A DNA stretch of 64,000 nt from Coptis chinensis (GCA_015680905.1 CM027377.1:65679501-65743500); one strand, 5' to 3'. Positions 45,481 to 57,138 are shown, counted from the first letter of the stretch. Translations and numbers: made by a program. Notes: generated by a model not told the origin, from the letters alone.

Positions 45481-46842
45481 AAAAAGGCGTGTTCCCTGGC
45501 CAAGCAGTTCCAAACCCTAAGCCTACAAACACTGCCTTTGAACTCAACAATGCACCAGGACCTAGTAATCCAAGCCAGGGTGAGGTAAATGCCATTACCA
45601 CTCTTCGTTCCGGCCGAACCATCGACAATAATATACGCATGCCAGACGAGGAATCGACGGAAGCTACGACTGTCGTCCTGCCGACTCCTACCTCGCAACC
45701 TATAACGGACGAAGTTGTACCTTTAAAATCTACACCCACGTCCCTAGGAAAAGATACCACTGATCCTTATACGCGATTCCGTCCAAAAGCTCCGTTCCCT
45801 GCCCGTTTGGTAAAGAACAAACGTGACGAACATTTTGATGAGATCCGTGAAACCTTCAAAAATTTGACCATAAACTTACCTTTCCTAGATGCGCTAAAGC
45901 ATTTGCCCAAGCATGCCAAGTTTCTGAAGGACATGTGCACCACCAAACGACGTACGAATGTACCTCAACAAGCGTTCCTCACTGAGCAGTTTCCCTCGAT
46001 TACCACTACCAATGGTGTGGTAAAGTACAAGGACCCAGGTCGACCAACTGTACCTTTGCGTTGGCGACAAGTATACCGCTACTGCACTTTTAGACCTAGG
46101 TGCCAGTGTCAACCTACTTCCCTACTACTTATTTAAGCAGTTAGGTCTTCATGAACTAAAACCTACCAACATGACTTTGCAACTCGCGGATCGTTCCATC
46201 AAATACCCAAAAGGCATAGTAGAGAACGTTATAGTAAAGGTCCAAGATTTTTACTACCCAGTGGATTTTGTCATTCTAGATACTGAAGTAGCCTGTGACT
46301 CCATCCCTATCATCTTGGGACGTCCTTTCCTTGCAACTGCCAACGCTCTCATAAATTGTCGGGACGGTTCAATGACATTGTCTTTCGGGAACCTTTCTGT
46401 CGAACTCAATGTGTTCAAATTAATGAAACAGTTTCCCGATCCTATAATGGAGGGCGAGATTAGCTTGGTTGATAGTCTGGAACATGATTATTTCACAAAC
46501 TCTTTTCCCCCAGACGAGATACACCAATTTCTTTCTTTTGATAATCCGGAGTTTGACGATGACTCGTACATAAGGGATGTCCATGCATTATTAGAGTCTG
46601 TACCACTATTTGACCCTAATGCTTCGGTGCAAACTAATTCAGAAGAACCAGATTCGCTCTTTTCCATTGAAGAGATGATCCCTCACGAATCCTTGATCCC
46701 CAATCCTCCAACTCCGGATTTGAAACCTCTACCCCCTGATTTGAAGTACGTACATCTCGATCCCGATGGTAGTCATCCTATAATAATTTCTGCTCACTTA
46801 ACTCTGAGGCGAAGAGACACGGTTGATCCATGTCATTCGTGA
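45481..46842 (+). pseudogene. Aspartic protease region (inner element), broken
   Basis: It contains AITTLRSGRTIDNNIRM, then the KFLKDMCTTKRRTNVPQQAF block and the protease core near 46,085-46,300 (DLGASVNLLP-type motif, LADRSIKYPKGIVENVIVKV, DFVILDTEVACDSIPIILGR). An acidic spacer leads to RT with PPDLKYVHLDPDGSHPIIIS. The domain order is as in element 1. It is broken. Confidence 0.92.
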
Positions 46843-47780
46843 ACACCGCTCGCTTATCGGATGGTCCTTGGATGATATCAAGGGAATAGACCCTAGCATA
46901 TGCGCGATCGTATACATCTTGATGGCGGCACAAAGACATCACGAGAACCACAACGCCGCCTTTAATCCCGCCATGAAGGAAGTAGTGAGAGAGGAAGTTC
47001 TACGTTTACTTGATGCGGGTATCATATACCCTATCTCGGATAGTGGATTTGGGTTAGTCTGTCCCACGTTGTTCCCAAAAAGTCCGGCATTCAAGTTGTG
47101 CAAAATGAAAATGGTGAATGCATCTCCACTCGCATTCCTTTGAAATGGAGAATTTGCATTGACTATCGCCAAACTTAATGCGAGAACCCGTAAAGATCAT
47201 TTTCCTCTCCCATTCATTGACCGGATGCTAGAAGCGTTTAGCGGTCATGCTTACTCTTGTTTTCTTGATGGCTATTCGGATACTTCCAAATTGTCATCGA
47301 TCCCGCCCGATCAAGAAAAGACAACTTTCCGTGTCCCTTTGGAACCTTTGCTTTCTGGGCGAATGCCTTTTGGTCTTTGTAATGCCCGAGGCACTTTCCA
47401 TATTTGCATGCTTCACATTTTTAGTGATATGGTGGAAGCGTTATATGGAAGTCTTCATGGACGACTTTTCCATTTACGGAAATTCCTTTAACGATTGTTT
47501 ATCCAACCTTTCCAAACTCTTAACGCGTTGCGAGGAGAAAAATCTGGTACTCAATTGGGAGAAGTGTCATTTCATGGTTACCAAAGGACTTGTTCTAGGT
47601 CATATTGTTTCAAAAGACGGGATAGAGGTTGATAAAGCTAAAATTGTTAAGATTTCTTCGCTACCCTTCCCACGCACAGTTCGGGATATCCGTGCCTTTT
47701 TAGGCCACGCTGGGTTTTACAGGAGATTCATTCAGGATTTCTCTAAAGTTGCTCGACCCTTAACCATCTCTCCGCTTAAG
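46843..47780 (+). pseudogene. Reverse transcriptase region (inner element), broken
   Basis: Visible RT blocks are MKEVVREEVLRLLDAGIIYP, the YSCFLDGY palm segment, and the catalytic-motif segment MEVFMDDFSIYGNSF near 47,450-47,490 (F-M-D-D in place of Y-x-D-D, usual for this lineage). The thumb/connection GHIVSKDGIEVDKAKIVKI and FYRRFIQDFSKVARPL follow. It is broken. Confidence 0.93.
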
Positions 47781-48431
47781 GATGCGATTATTCGACTTCA
47801 ATTTCAATTGCAAACAAGCTTTTGATACACTAAAAACCGCTCTGACTACCGCTCCTATTATTCAACCCCCTGATTGGTCTCAACCATTCGAACTGATGTG
47901 TGACGCTAGCGACTTTGCTATTGGTGCCGTGCTAGGCCAACGACGCGACGACAAACCCGTTGTCATTTATTACGCTAGTAAAACTCTTAACGACGCTCAA
48001 CGTAATTATACCACAACTGAGAAAGAGTTCCTAGCTGTTGTCTATGCTTTGGATAAGTTTCGCCCCTACCTAGTTGGAACATCGACCATAGTATATACTG
48101 ACCATGCCGCAATTCGGTACTTACTCGCGAAAAAGGACGCAAAACAACGATTGTTACGCTGGATCCTTCTCTTACAAGAATTCACCCTGGAAATCAAAGA
48201 CAAGAAAGGAACCGAAAATGTCGTAGCCGACCATTTATCAAGACTGGTTGGTGACATCGATAGTGATTCTGAAGCTATCAGTGACTCCTTCCCAGACGAA
48301 TACTTGTACTCTATTTTCTCATCTCCATGGTACGCGGATATCGTTAACTACCTAGTTACTGAGGAAGTCCCCTCCTTTTGGTCGTCGATCATTAAAAGTT
48401 CTTATCACTGTAAAATATTATTTATGGGATG
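47781..48431 (+). pseudogene. RNase H region (inner element)
   Basis: A 216-codon open block. RNase H motifs are [40 protein letters not shown] (catalytic Glu) and [20 protein letters not shown] (catalytic Asp), then VVADHLSRL. It removes the RNA strand during reverse transcription. It is the best-preserved domain of the element. Confidence 0.94.
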
Positions 48432-49607
48432 AACCCTACCTCTTTAAGTATTGTTCGACCAACTCATTCGTCATTTGCATTCGGTGGGAACACACCGACG
48501 TATTATCCTTTGCCATGAACAATCTTGCGGAGGTCATTTCAGTGGAAAGAAAACTGCGGCCAAGGTGTTACAATGTGGTTTTCTTGGCCTACCCTTTTTC
48601 GCGATGCACACGCGAACATTGTGTAGCTTGCATTCGTTGTCAACACTTAGGTCGAATTACCAAAGCGAAATATGATGCCCCTAAATCCTATATTGATTGT
48701 GGAAATTTTTGATGTTTGGGGCATTGATTTTATGGGACCCTTCCCTATTTCTCAAGGTTTTCTATACATTTTAGTCATTTGTAGACTATGTGTCCAAATG
48801 GATTGAGGCACTTCGCATGTATTTCGAATGACCATAAAGATGCGTGAGATTTGTAAAAGAAAACATTTTTCTCGTTTTGGTGTTCCCAAAGCTATCATCG
48901 TGATGGGGGTACACATTTTGTAACAAAATTTTTTGGGTTTTAATGAAGAAATATGGAGTTACTCACAAGGTTGCTACTCCATACCACCCACAAACGAAAG
49001 TGGCCAAGTGGAAGTCTCCAACGAGAGATAAAGTCTATACGGAAAATGTCAACCCATCAAGAAAGGATTTGGTCTCTCCGGCTTATCGGATGCCTTGTGG
49101 GCATACCGAACAACATTTAAGACACCTATAGGGATGTCTCCTTACCGCATTGTTTTGGAAAACCTTGTCATCTGCCGGTTGAACTTGAGCATCGTGCCTT
49201 TTGGGCCATCAAAAGCCTCAATTACAATATCATCGAGGCGGGTGAAGCGAAAAAACTGATTAAATGAGCTGGAGGAGATTCGAGTGATGCTTTATGATCT
49301 CGAAATCCTACAAAGCTAATATGAAAAGAGTGCCGCGACAAGCACATTTTGCGTAAGGATTTCAAAATTGGCCAAAAAGTTTTCTTTGTACAACTCCAGA
49401 TTACACATCTTTCCGGTAAATTGAAAACACGATGGTGCGGTCCTTTCATTGTGTCGGTTTGTGAAACATTATGGGGCAATCTCTTTCTTTGAATCAAAAG
49501 ATAACAGTGAATTTCAAGTCAATGGACAACGCCTAAAACATTACCACGAATTACGCTCACCAGATGTTGAACAGACTCTTCTTCAGAATCCAGTATACAC
49601 AGACTAG
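48432..49607 (+). pseudogene. Integrase region (inner element), broken
   Basis: The N-terminal zinc-binding HHCC part is visible near 48,480-48,640. The catalytic core is recognised by [12 protein letters not shown] near 48,730, then FGVPKAII and the TPYHPQT-type block near 48,980. The C-terminal part follows with KLKTRWCGPF-like sequence near 49,420-49,450. It is more decayed than RNase H. Its presence separates this element from the two family A copies. Confidence 0.88.
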
Positions 49608-51089
49608 ATGTTTCGTTTGGCGTACTCAATCTTGTTTCTATAGAGAGTACGCCATTTTGGTAGCCGGGCCATCTTCTATCCTATGATCTCCAAAGTTCTT
49701 TGAAGTGTGTGGTTGCAAGCGCCGGAACCTTAGTCCACGAAAACTCTTTTACAGAACGGAGTATAAATGTATTCTGCAACACGAGCAAACGTGCTTTTCG
49801 GTAAACGATGGGTACCTAAAATTTCACCTCCTTCCTTTTCTTCCCTTTTCTACTCTCTACCTCGCGAACTTCAGCTAATCATTTTGGTGTAAGTCTCACT
49901 CATCCACGAATAGGGAATGGTCGTAGTTCTTTTGCTCGTAACGGCGGCGTCTTGTGAAGGATGGGCTGGTGTATGCATTGCCAAACACCCCATACGTCTA
50001 GGCTCGACTTCCTATCCGATACTAGCCGGTTTAAGGTATACTTTTGTCTAAACACCAGCTCGCGCGGGATAATCTCCGTCGCCCGGCGCCGTTTCTCCCA
50101 CAGGTTGGGATTCGTCTTGAGAATCGGCGATAAAGACTTCGATTCGTCTTGAGAATCGGCGTTAAAAGACTTCGATTCGTCTTGAGAATCGGCGTTAAAA
50201 GACTCAATTCGTCTTGAGGATCGGCGTTAAAAGACTCACCTTGTAAATATGTTTATTTTGTTACCTTTTTCCCTTTGCATTAAGTTTTGCACAAGGGATG
50301 CGTTGTCAAACCTCAGATGTTGCATACTTGGAACAAAACGGGCAATGGATTCCACCAGACCAACCCTAGAATTGGTTACTTTGAGTCCCTTGGGGCGGTT
50401 TGAGGATAGCCGTATGTAAAAAGGGCAATTTTATTAGACCGTAGCGCGCACGGTCCAGGATGGTACCGTCCTGCCCCTAACCCCATAATACATAGAGGTG
50501 AAGCCACAGTCTGGCTGGATTGGGTTCGCTCCAGAGCCGACATGACAGTTGTCTATGATTTAAGATGGTGACTCCCCTGGACATTCAGTGTTTTTCACGT
50601 ATATCTCCCTTGTATGTAAATAAAACCCTTACACTTTCCTCTAAAAAAAAAAAAAAAAAAAAAAAAATTGTGACTTTCAAGAATGACTCATACAATTGGA
50701 TAGAATTTTTCGTGCCGATCGTTTCGATATCTCATTCGTCCAATTCGGAGCCCAAACGAGTCATGGGTACGCATTTAGATTTTTAGGTTTAAATCAGGCT
50801 TTAGGCTTGATTTGGGCTTCGAAAAATTTTGGCCCAACCCAAATATCGATTTCTCGGCCCATTTAAACCCAACCAACCCGATAACACGCGTCACTATTCC
50901 ACGATTCGTCTCCCTAAAAAACCGGATCTTGCCCCCTCTCGCATCAGTCTCGCCGCGAGGACGGGCCCCACTAAAACCGGGTCTCGCTGGCGAGACCCTC
51001 ACGGCATCGATCAAAATTTCCTTCCGTCGGATCATCCCAATTCTCCCCCTCATCAATAATCCATAGCCATCCTCCCTCTTAGATCAGCA
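49608..51089 (+). other. Post-integrase spacer of the inner element
   Basis: This region has no supported coding sequence. It holds a 33-bp minisatellite (50,109-50,236), an A-run at 50,643-50,668 and a GGGCTTGGG-type block near 50,800. The latter resembles the spacer before accessory ORF a in the minus-strand element. Confidence 0.65.
50109..50236 (+). repeat. 33-bp minisatellite, four copies
   Basis: The unit contains GATTCGTCTTGAGAATCGGC followed by GTTAAAAGACT(T). Four head-to-tail copies vary slightly; the first lacks one or two bases. Confidence 0.93.
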
Positions 51090-52260
51090 ATGGCTGGAAA
51101 CAGACGGATTTGTGTGGAAAAATTTTTGGAAATTTGTTTGAAAACGGGATGTTTGCTCCATTCTTTGATCACGAAATTCACTCTAGAGGATGGGAGAGTT
51201 TGTTATATGCCAATGGAGGGCTTTATTCTAAGGATTTGGTGATGAAATTCTACGACAATGGAAGCTTTAATGGCGACCATTTTTGGATCACCGTCGAGGG
51301 TGTGCGACACGAAGTCACACCGGTGTTGCTCTCCGGGATCACGGGCATTCCACTGGTCGACCACGGACTGACTCAGCAGCAGTCCGTGTACCCACGGACT
51401 TACGACCTAATGCTCGACACGCTTATCGAGGGAGAGTACAACATCGACGGAAATCTGGCGTATCGGTATTTCGGTCGCGGCGTAACCAGCTAGCGATGAC
51501 TCAATGGTTGGGGACTGAGCGTCATTGGCACCTCGAAGCCTTCCGACATCAACAAGACCTTCCTCCACCTTCTCGGATCGCCCGGGGGGCGAAAGGGTAA
51601 CGCATCGTTACCTTTCTTTTTGATATTATCACACATGCCACTCTTAGGTCAGCCCCCTTGCCGTTCTAGTGCGCAAAAGTCATGATTAATCTGGGATTTC
51701 GTGCGCCGCCCCCACTACTCCCTATACCACAATATGAGAATATGCTGGTCTTTAAGAAATGCATACAAGACCCTTTGGGAACCCAAAGCACCTAGGGCTG
51801 CCGAGCACGCTTAAGCGTAGGATCCTCTCACCCACCATACTTTGATGAGGCGCCATGAGTAAGATCACCCAACCCATAGAGGCCCTACGTGCGGTGAGCG
51901 ATTGGTCCGAGACATGTACACTTTCGCCCGGTATCGATGAGGCGTACCTTGGGCGAGTTAAGGACCGATATGACCACTTTCGCCCGCAGTCGATGTGAGC
52001 GGCATGGGTGAATTCCAACAGGAAATGAGAGCCTCCATGACTACATTTCGGGCCGGTATGTTTTTTCGCCGGAACCGGTTTCATTGAATGTTCATGGCGA
52101 GCGGCATCGATTTCAGGCTCGGTGATGGATACTCTTGGTGATATCCGGGAGCAGTTAGCCTCCACGGGGAGCTTCGTCTTTGCCGCGGCGTCGCGGGGAC
52201 TCACGGTTCTTCTTCCGCGCAGCCCCGAGGACTCACGCTCTGACGCGAGGAGGATCATCG
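51090..52260 (+). pseudogene. Accessory ORF 1 of the inner element (ORF a type), broken
   Basis: The first 400 bp are well preserved: NLFENGMFAPFFDHEIHSRG, then LYSKDLVMKFYDNGSFNGDH and VTPVLLSGITGIPLVDHGLT. This matches accessory ORF a on the minus strand at 5,896-6,198 and is of ATHILA ORF-1/'plant transposon protein' type. The rest to about 52,260 is GC-richer than its surroundings and decayed. No membrane segment is seen. Function is unknown. It is a fossil. Confidence 0.75.
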
Positions 52261-52642
52261 GTAGCTAGTTTTATTACGGTCTTGTATAATATTTTTATTA
52301 GATACTTTATTTACGTGTTTGAATTTTCTAGCTTAATAGTACATGGTTCCTAAATATTTCTATCTTAACATATTAGCTATATCTAATATTTTTAGTATAT
52401 AGGTAGGAACATATATTGGTAATAATAAATTATATATATAAATATATTTTAAATGTCATACTTAAACAACAAATTTTAACGTAAACTAACGTTTTATAAA
52501 AGCGTTCATAAACCGATAATGAAAGCGCATCTAAAAAGCGGTCGAAAAGCGGTCATGAACCACTAAAAAAAAAAAAAGCGGTCGAAAAGCGGTCATGAAC
52601 CACATCTAAAAAGCGGTCGGGCGAAAACGGAAATTTTCTTCC

Positions 52643-52650
52643 TATAAATA
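52643..52650 (+). promoter_or_regulatory. TATA-like box ahead of the micro-ORF
   Basis: TATAAATA is followed by a pyrimidine-rich, G-poor leader (CTCTTCCTCCCTATTCACTC) and, 97 bp on, the ATG of the 39-codon ORF. The arrangement looks like a plant promoter and 5' leader. Confidence 0.5.
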
Positions 52651-52746
52651 AGTTCAACTCTTCCTCCCTATTCACTCATTTCTTATTCTTCCCTCTACAC
52701 TTCTTATTCTAAAAAGCGTTTTTAGATCACTCCAAGTTCAAGATTC

Positions 52747-52866
52747 ATGGATGCACTAGAAAAGTTTGAGCGGCGGCGACTTGAATATGCTACTCAAGTT
52801 TTCATGCTCGGTTGTTTTGTTATAGTCATGTTGTTAATGTGGCATATAATTCTATCTAATATTTAG
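52747..52866 (+). CDS. 39-codon ORF with one predicted membrane-spanning segment
   Basis: The ORF has a charged N-terminus (MDALEKFERRRLEY) followed by about 19 hydrophobic residues (VFMLGCFVIVMLLMWHIIL) and a very short tail. This is the pattern of a tiny single-pass membrane protein with basic residues next to the membrane. It lies within the retroelement between accessory ORFs 1 and 2, behind its own TATA-like box and pyrimidine-rich leader. I recognise no family. It could be a chance ORF, so the call rests on composition and context only. Confidence 0.4.
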   Translation: MDALEKFERRRLEYATQVFMLGCFVIVMLLMWHIILSNI

Positions 52867-53143
52867 GTTTGTAGTTAAGTCATCGTAACATTATGTTGTG
52901 TTTCCATACCATTGTACGTTCTTACATCCTATTGTGATAGTATATCTACATTTTCCTTGTCCTTCTATTTTACCCCTAAAAAAAAAAAAAAAAAAAAAAA
53001 ACTAACTAAGGGGCACTCCTTGTCACATGCCCCATTCTTCTCATCTACACTTCATCCACTTTTGCGCACATCTTAGAAGATACACGTGGTCTAACTACCC
53101 TGTGACACCTCGAAACGTATCTTTTACATTTTCGGATGGGTGG

Positions 53144-53153
53144 CTATTTATAC
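53144..53153 (+). promoter_or_regulatory. TATA-like box ahead of accessory ORF 2
   Basis: CTATTTATAC lies 69 bp upstream of the ATG at 53,222, with an A/C/T-rich leader (TTCACCACTCCATC) in between. Confidence 0.45.
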
Positions 53154-53221
53154 CAAGGATAGACACCTCAAAATATTTAACTTTCCTTTTTCCAAAATAA
53201 TTTTTCACCACTCCATCTTTA

Positions 53222-54310
53222 ATGGCCCTCACTCGAAGTTTCGTGCCTGAGCAAAATTTTATGGAAAATTTTCAAAATGGCCTTTTTCATCCTTTTTTTG
53301 ACACTGAAATATTACGTCGAGGATGGTACCCTCTTTTACACCATAAGCAAACATTTTATTCCAGAGAATTGGTCTTGTTATTTTATAAAAGCGGTTATTT
53401 CCAAAACGGACAATTCTTTGTCGTGCTAACGGATGCGAGCATGAATTAACTATGGAAATCATCTCGAGGTACTTCAAATTCCTATTACAAACCAAGGAGT
53501 ACACCCCGGGATTCACCTTCGATAATATCCGGCATCGATGTTTGCAACTATCCTTCCACGGCCGAATACAACCGGAAAAACCGTATTGTTTATCAGCGAT
53601 CTTTACAAAAGAACCAATTATCTGTGATCAATGGGTAGCTCATAATGTCCTAGGCACATCTAAGACTTCGAAATAACCAAACCACTCCTCCATTTACTCA
53701 CGGGTGTTGCGGACTAACTGCAATGATTTTTGCATTATTAAATTTCTGCGGAATGCGATTGCGTGCGGGGAAAAAGCAGCTCCTTTACCAACCATTGTAA
53801 CACTTATCATGATACATTGGGGTTTTCTAGCAGTTCTCCTCATACACCTCTTGAGCAGCTAACATTCTTACCATTCACTTTCGGTATGTAGGAGGCGGAT
53901 TACGGAACCCGGCGTTGCAAAGAACCATGTCGATCTGGGGACCAAGCGGCGATTGTTCCACCGACAACATTTTTCTTGAAAATGCATTATGCAGCGTATT
54001 TAATCCAATGGAAGGGGCCGGCAATTCAACAAGGACTGATGACATTATTCAAGCGTCGAGAACATTATTATCACCGGCCTTCTTGAATTTCGGGACTGCG
54101 GACAATAAGCGAAGAGGAACAAGCACAATTTTTTGCCGACCCACAACCGGTTCTTGGCAAATCACACTCTCATAATGGAAAACCACGCCAAGATTTACGA
54201 CGAGAAAGCAAAATGTTGCAACAGGCATTTGCAAGGATTGGCGGCATAGAAAATCTTATAAACGGATCCCTTCCACAACAGGATCCTCGCCGTTACTTGG
54301 GCCAATGAAA
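53222..54310 (+). pseudogene. Accessory ORF 2 of the inner element (ORF a type), broken
   Basis: It starts MALTRSFVPEQNFMENF, then GLFHPFFDTEILRRGWYPLL, YSRELVLLFYKSGYFQNGQF and a FFVV block. These match, block for block, accessory ORF 1 (51,090) and the minus-strand ORF a. Later parts carry PEKPYCLSAIFTKEPIICDQ. The region is broken and of unknown function. Confidence 0.72.
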
Positions 54311-54436
54311 CCATTTAAAATTTTGCAATTTTATATTATTTTTTTAATTTTCGTATGGTAAATTGTTTTTACGTAATTATTCTCATCATGCTCTAATATT
54401 TGTTTATCCTTGTCTAAACAGGTCACATTTTTTTCA

Positions 54437-55400
54437 CACGATGGAAGCTCCAAAGATGATTCCAGAACAGTCCTTCCATTCATTGTTGAATTCTCCGGCA
54501 TATGGACATCTTTTCAGAGACTACATCACTCAAGTTGGGTGGAACTCTCTCATTCTACACCGGGCGGAGACATACTCCCCGAGGTTTGGCGTTTTATTTT
54601 TATGATAACATGGAAGATCTACCACCATCCGGGGTTTCCCTTTGAATGGGTTTACACTACGTATTGGTAACACACGACCGCGCTTTTATGAGCCAACGGT
54701 GGCTATGGCTCTAGACCTTCCTCCTCTTCAGCCGGACCTCCCCATCAATACATGATAGAGAATGACCTTAATGACTACTCTAGGGAGGATTTTCTTTGCC
54801 CGCTATGGCGATGGCCTTGCCCACGTCAAAGAAGCGTGCGAAGGCGGCCGATGGCGAATTCACTATTCCACTAGCGGTATGACCATGAATGTGGGAGGCG
54901 CCATGTTATTTATTCTTTCGAACATCATGGGAGATTGGTATTTTTCCACGGCATCAAAGGAAGCGTGTAAGACATTCCATGCATTGGCCCGATAGCGTAC
55001 CACGCCCGACATTCTGAACTAGTAATTGAGAATCTTAAGAAGGCTCGGTCTTTTCGGCAAGACTATATCACCCCGCGATTCTGCATGCGGGGATAGTGAG
55101 GGCGTACTTCCACGAGTTTGCAGCCACCTTTCAAGGCTGGGTAAAGGTCGACTCTATATGTGTCCAAACAAACAAGATAATTCGTTCCTTTGCGATTTTG
55201 GGACATGGACCGCCGGTAAGGTATCTTAAGAAAGTTCGTTCTTTCCCTAATGATGAAAAATGATAGCTCATCTAGACAATGCAAAGAAAAGGAAGTGGAG
55301 TGAAGTCGGAAAGCTATGATAGATTGGCGGGATCTTGAAGGAATGGCATTTCTACGAGGGGGCGAGGCAAGGAAGGACTATCCCGGTTCAAGGTTGGGGC
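54437..55400 (+). pseudogene. Accessory ORF 3 of the inner element (ORF b type), broken
   Basis: It starts MEAPKMIPEQSFHSLLNSPA, then FRDYITQVGWNSLILHRAET with a YSPRF block. These are related to, but distinct from, ORFs 1 and 2, and are closest to the minus-strand ORF b at 3,871-4,207. The C-terminal part (AATFQGWVKVDS, VRYLKKVRSFPNDEK near 55,100-55,260) matches 12,736-13,032. It is a fossil. Confidence 0.72.
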
Positions 55401-57138
55401 AATGTGAGTTGATGCATGTACATATTTGTTTTATGTTTTGATGTGAAATAAATAAGTGACCTAACAGTGTGCTACTCTAACAGTGTGCTTCTACTTTTAT
55501 GATGTATAATATATAGTGTGTTACAATAAATTTCTGTGGAAGATGTCAGCTTTATTTTTGCTCAAAGCCTCTCAGGTATAATCTTTCTTCCTCTTAACAC
55601 TTTGAGGACACAGTGTCCGACTGTTTGGGGGTGGTGAGAACCTTTTGCAAAAATTAGGCATGCATAGTTTACTTAATGTCTAAATAAACGTATTTAGTGA
55701 CAAATTCTCGTTTCTCTTTCTATGATGAAAAATATTTAGAAATCTCACCCTAGCATAAAAATTAAGACTTGTTCTTAGAAACTTAATTTAATACGTATGC
55801 AATAGTTTTTACATCTTTTCATGAGCATTCATGCACTGACTATCATTAAATGTACAATATGATAAGTTTAAGGACCCACGGTTAGACAACTTAGTTTCCA
55901 TGTCTGTAAGAATCTAACCAAAAGCCTCAAAATGTATGATATATGAGTAATGACCGCGGAGGAGTAGTTCTTCGAATAGAGAAGTTCACACGTCTACTTA
56001 CTTGATCACTACCCAAATCCTAGGCGAGAATTTAGGCCTTCTTTGGATCGATATAGCCAAAAAATTAGCGACTGTAAAATTTTTTTTTGCTAATTAAGCC
56101 CATTTGAACCTTTCATTAATCCTTTCTACTTCACCAATAAAATCATTACCCATCTAGTAACCACAAATAAATAAGCCTACCTAGATGATGAGTATGAGAA
56201 ATAGGATGAAGTGCGAGAAAAATGAAGAAAAACCTTGTCACAAATCAAAATGGGTTACTGCTTTTTGGAAAAAAAAAAGAAAATAGAAATATGTTTCCAA
56301 AAATCAAAAGAAATATCAAGGTTAGAATTTCCCCAAAGATCAAATCAAAGGGAATACAAAAGCTTGAAAAATCCAAGTATGGAAACCATGTTGGAGGCGG
56401 GGAAAAAAAAAAAAGGGGTTCTCTAGTATGAATATCTCGAAGACCTTATTCTCTCATACTTATCATTTTTGAATTTTCCATTCGGTTTCTTTTACACTAC
56501 CACCTAAGCCCCATAACACCTAATAAAGACCTCTAGCTCAATTAGGAATAGGGTAGTATGATAATAAGTAGTAGTTGTGACTTCTCGACCTCGGCTCCTC
56601 ATTTGTCATTGAGTATGTGAGGAAGCGTGTGCCCATTTTACCGCACTTTGGAGATAGCAAAGCTTGAGTGGAAAAATAAGAGAGAAATTGTGTTTTGACA
56701 CATACCTGTAAGAACCTACTTAGGGGCGCTATCAAAGGATCCGTAAACGCCCTGCTTTCGTACATTTCATTATTTAGATCATTGCATGCATGCTCATACG
56801 TAGATGTTTGATTATTGTATGTATATTAACTTGAATTTGAAAAAGAATAAAATCCTTGTTTCCCTTGCTAGTGAGATGTCTAGATACCTGAGATTAATTA
56901 AAGAAACAAGCCTTTGTTACTGAGTCGTTGTAGTATAAATGAAGTTTGTGAGTATCTTCTCTGGAAAACTCTCACGAGGCTATAACTCGTCCACTAGGGA
57001 ATTCCTAGTGGTTCAAGGCCTTGTTGCATATGGTCAATGCAACCGCACTCTGCGAAATGAGATTTAGCTTAGGACAACACATTTTTGATCACTTATCGTT
57101 TTAATGTCTCTTCTTTTTAGCGAGGACAAAGCAAAGTC
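55401..57138 (+). other. 3' noncoding region of the inner element
   Basis: It aligns with 13,033-14,694 and 59,200-60,931. An internal polypurine-like CTGTTTGGGGGTGGTGAG lies at 55,621-55,638, just after a GGACACAGTGTCC palindrome. The conserved stem-loop cassette is at 56,920-57,060. No coding sequence is supported; the Lys-rich open frames near 56,222-56,431 are low-complexity. Confidence 0.75.
56920..57060 (+). other. Conserved stem-loop cassette, copy 2
   Basis: It is nearly identical to copy 1 (14,480-14,620): the GTGAG/CTCAC pair, the ACGAG/CTCGT pair and the CCACTAGG/CCTAGTGG hairpin are all preserved. Confidence 0.6.

Larger units (their letters stand above)
52261..53221 (+). other. 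Spacer with TATA boxes, short repeats and a micro-ORF
   Basis: This is AT-rich DNA. It includes a near-exact direct repeat of about 30 bp built on AAGCGGTCGAAAAGCGGTCA (52,534-52,563 and 52,574-52,603), TATAAATA at 52,643-52,650, the micro-ORF at 52,747-52,866, an A-run at 52,979-53,001 and CTATTTATAC at 53,144-53,153. Confidence 0.7.

Noticed and set aside
51752-52258. 168-codon minus-strand open frame
   Set aside because: It is antisense to accessory ORF 1, in the GC-rich part, with no family resemblance. The plus-strand reading has clear homologues.
51090-55400. Accessory ORFs as envelope genes
   Set aside because: They lie in the env position, but I see no signal peptide, no membrane segment in the ORFs themselves and no cleavage-like site. 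They resemble ATHILA ORF-1/plant-transposon proteins instead.
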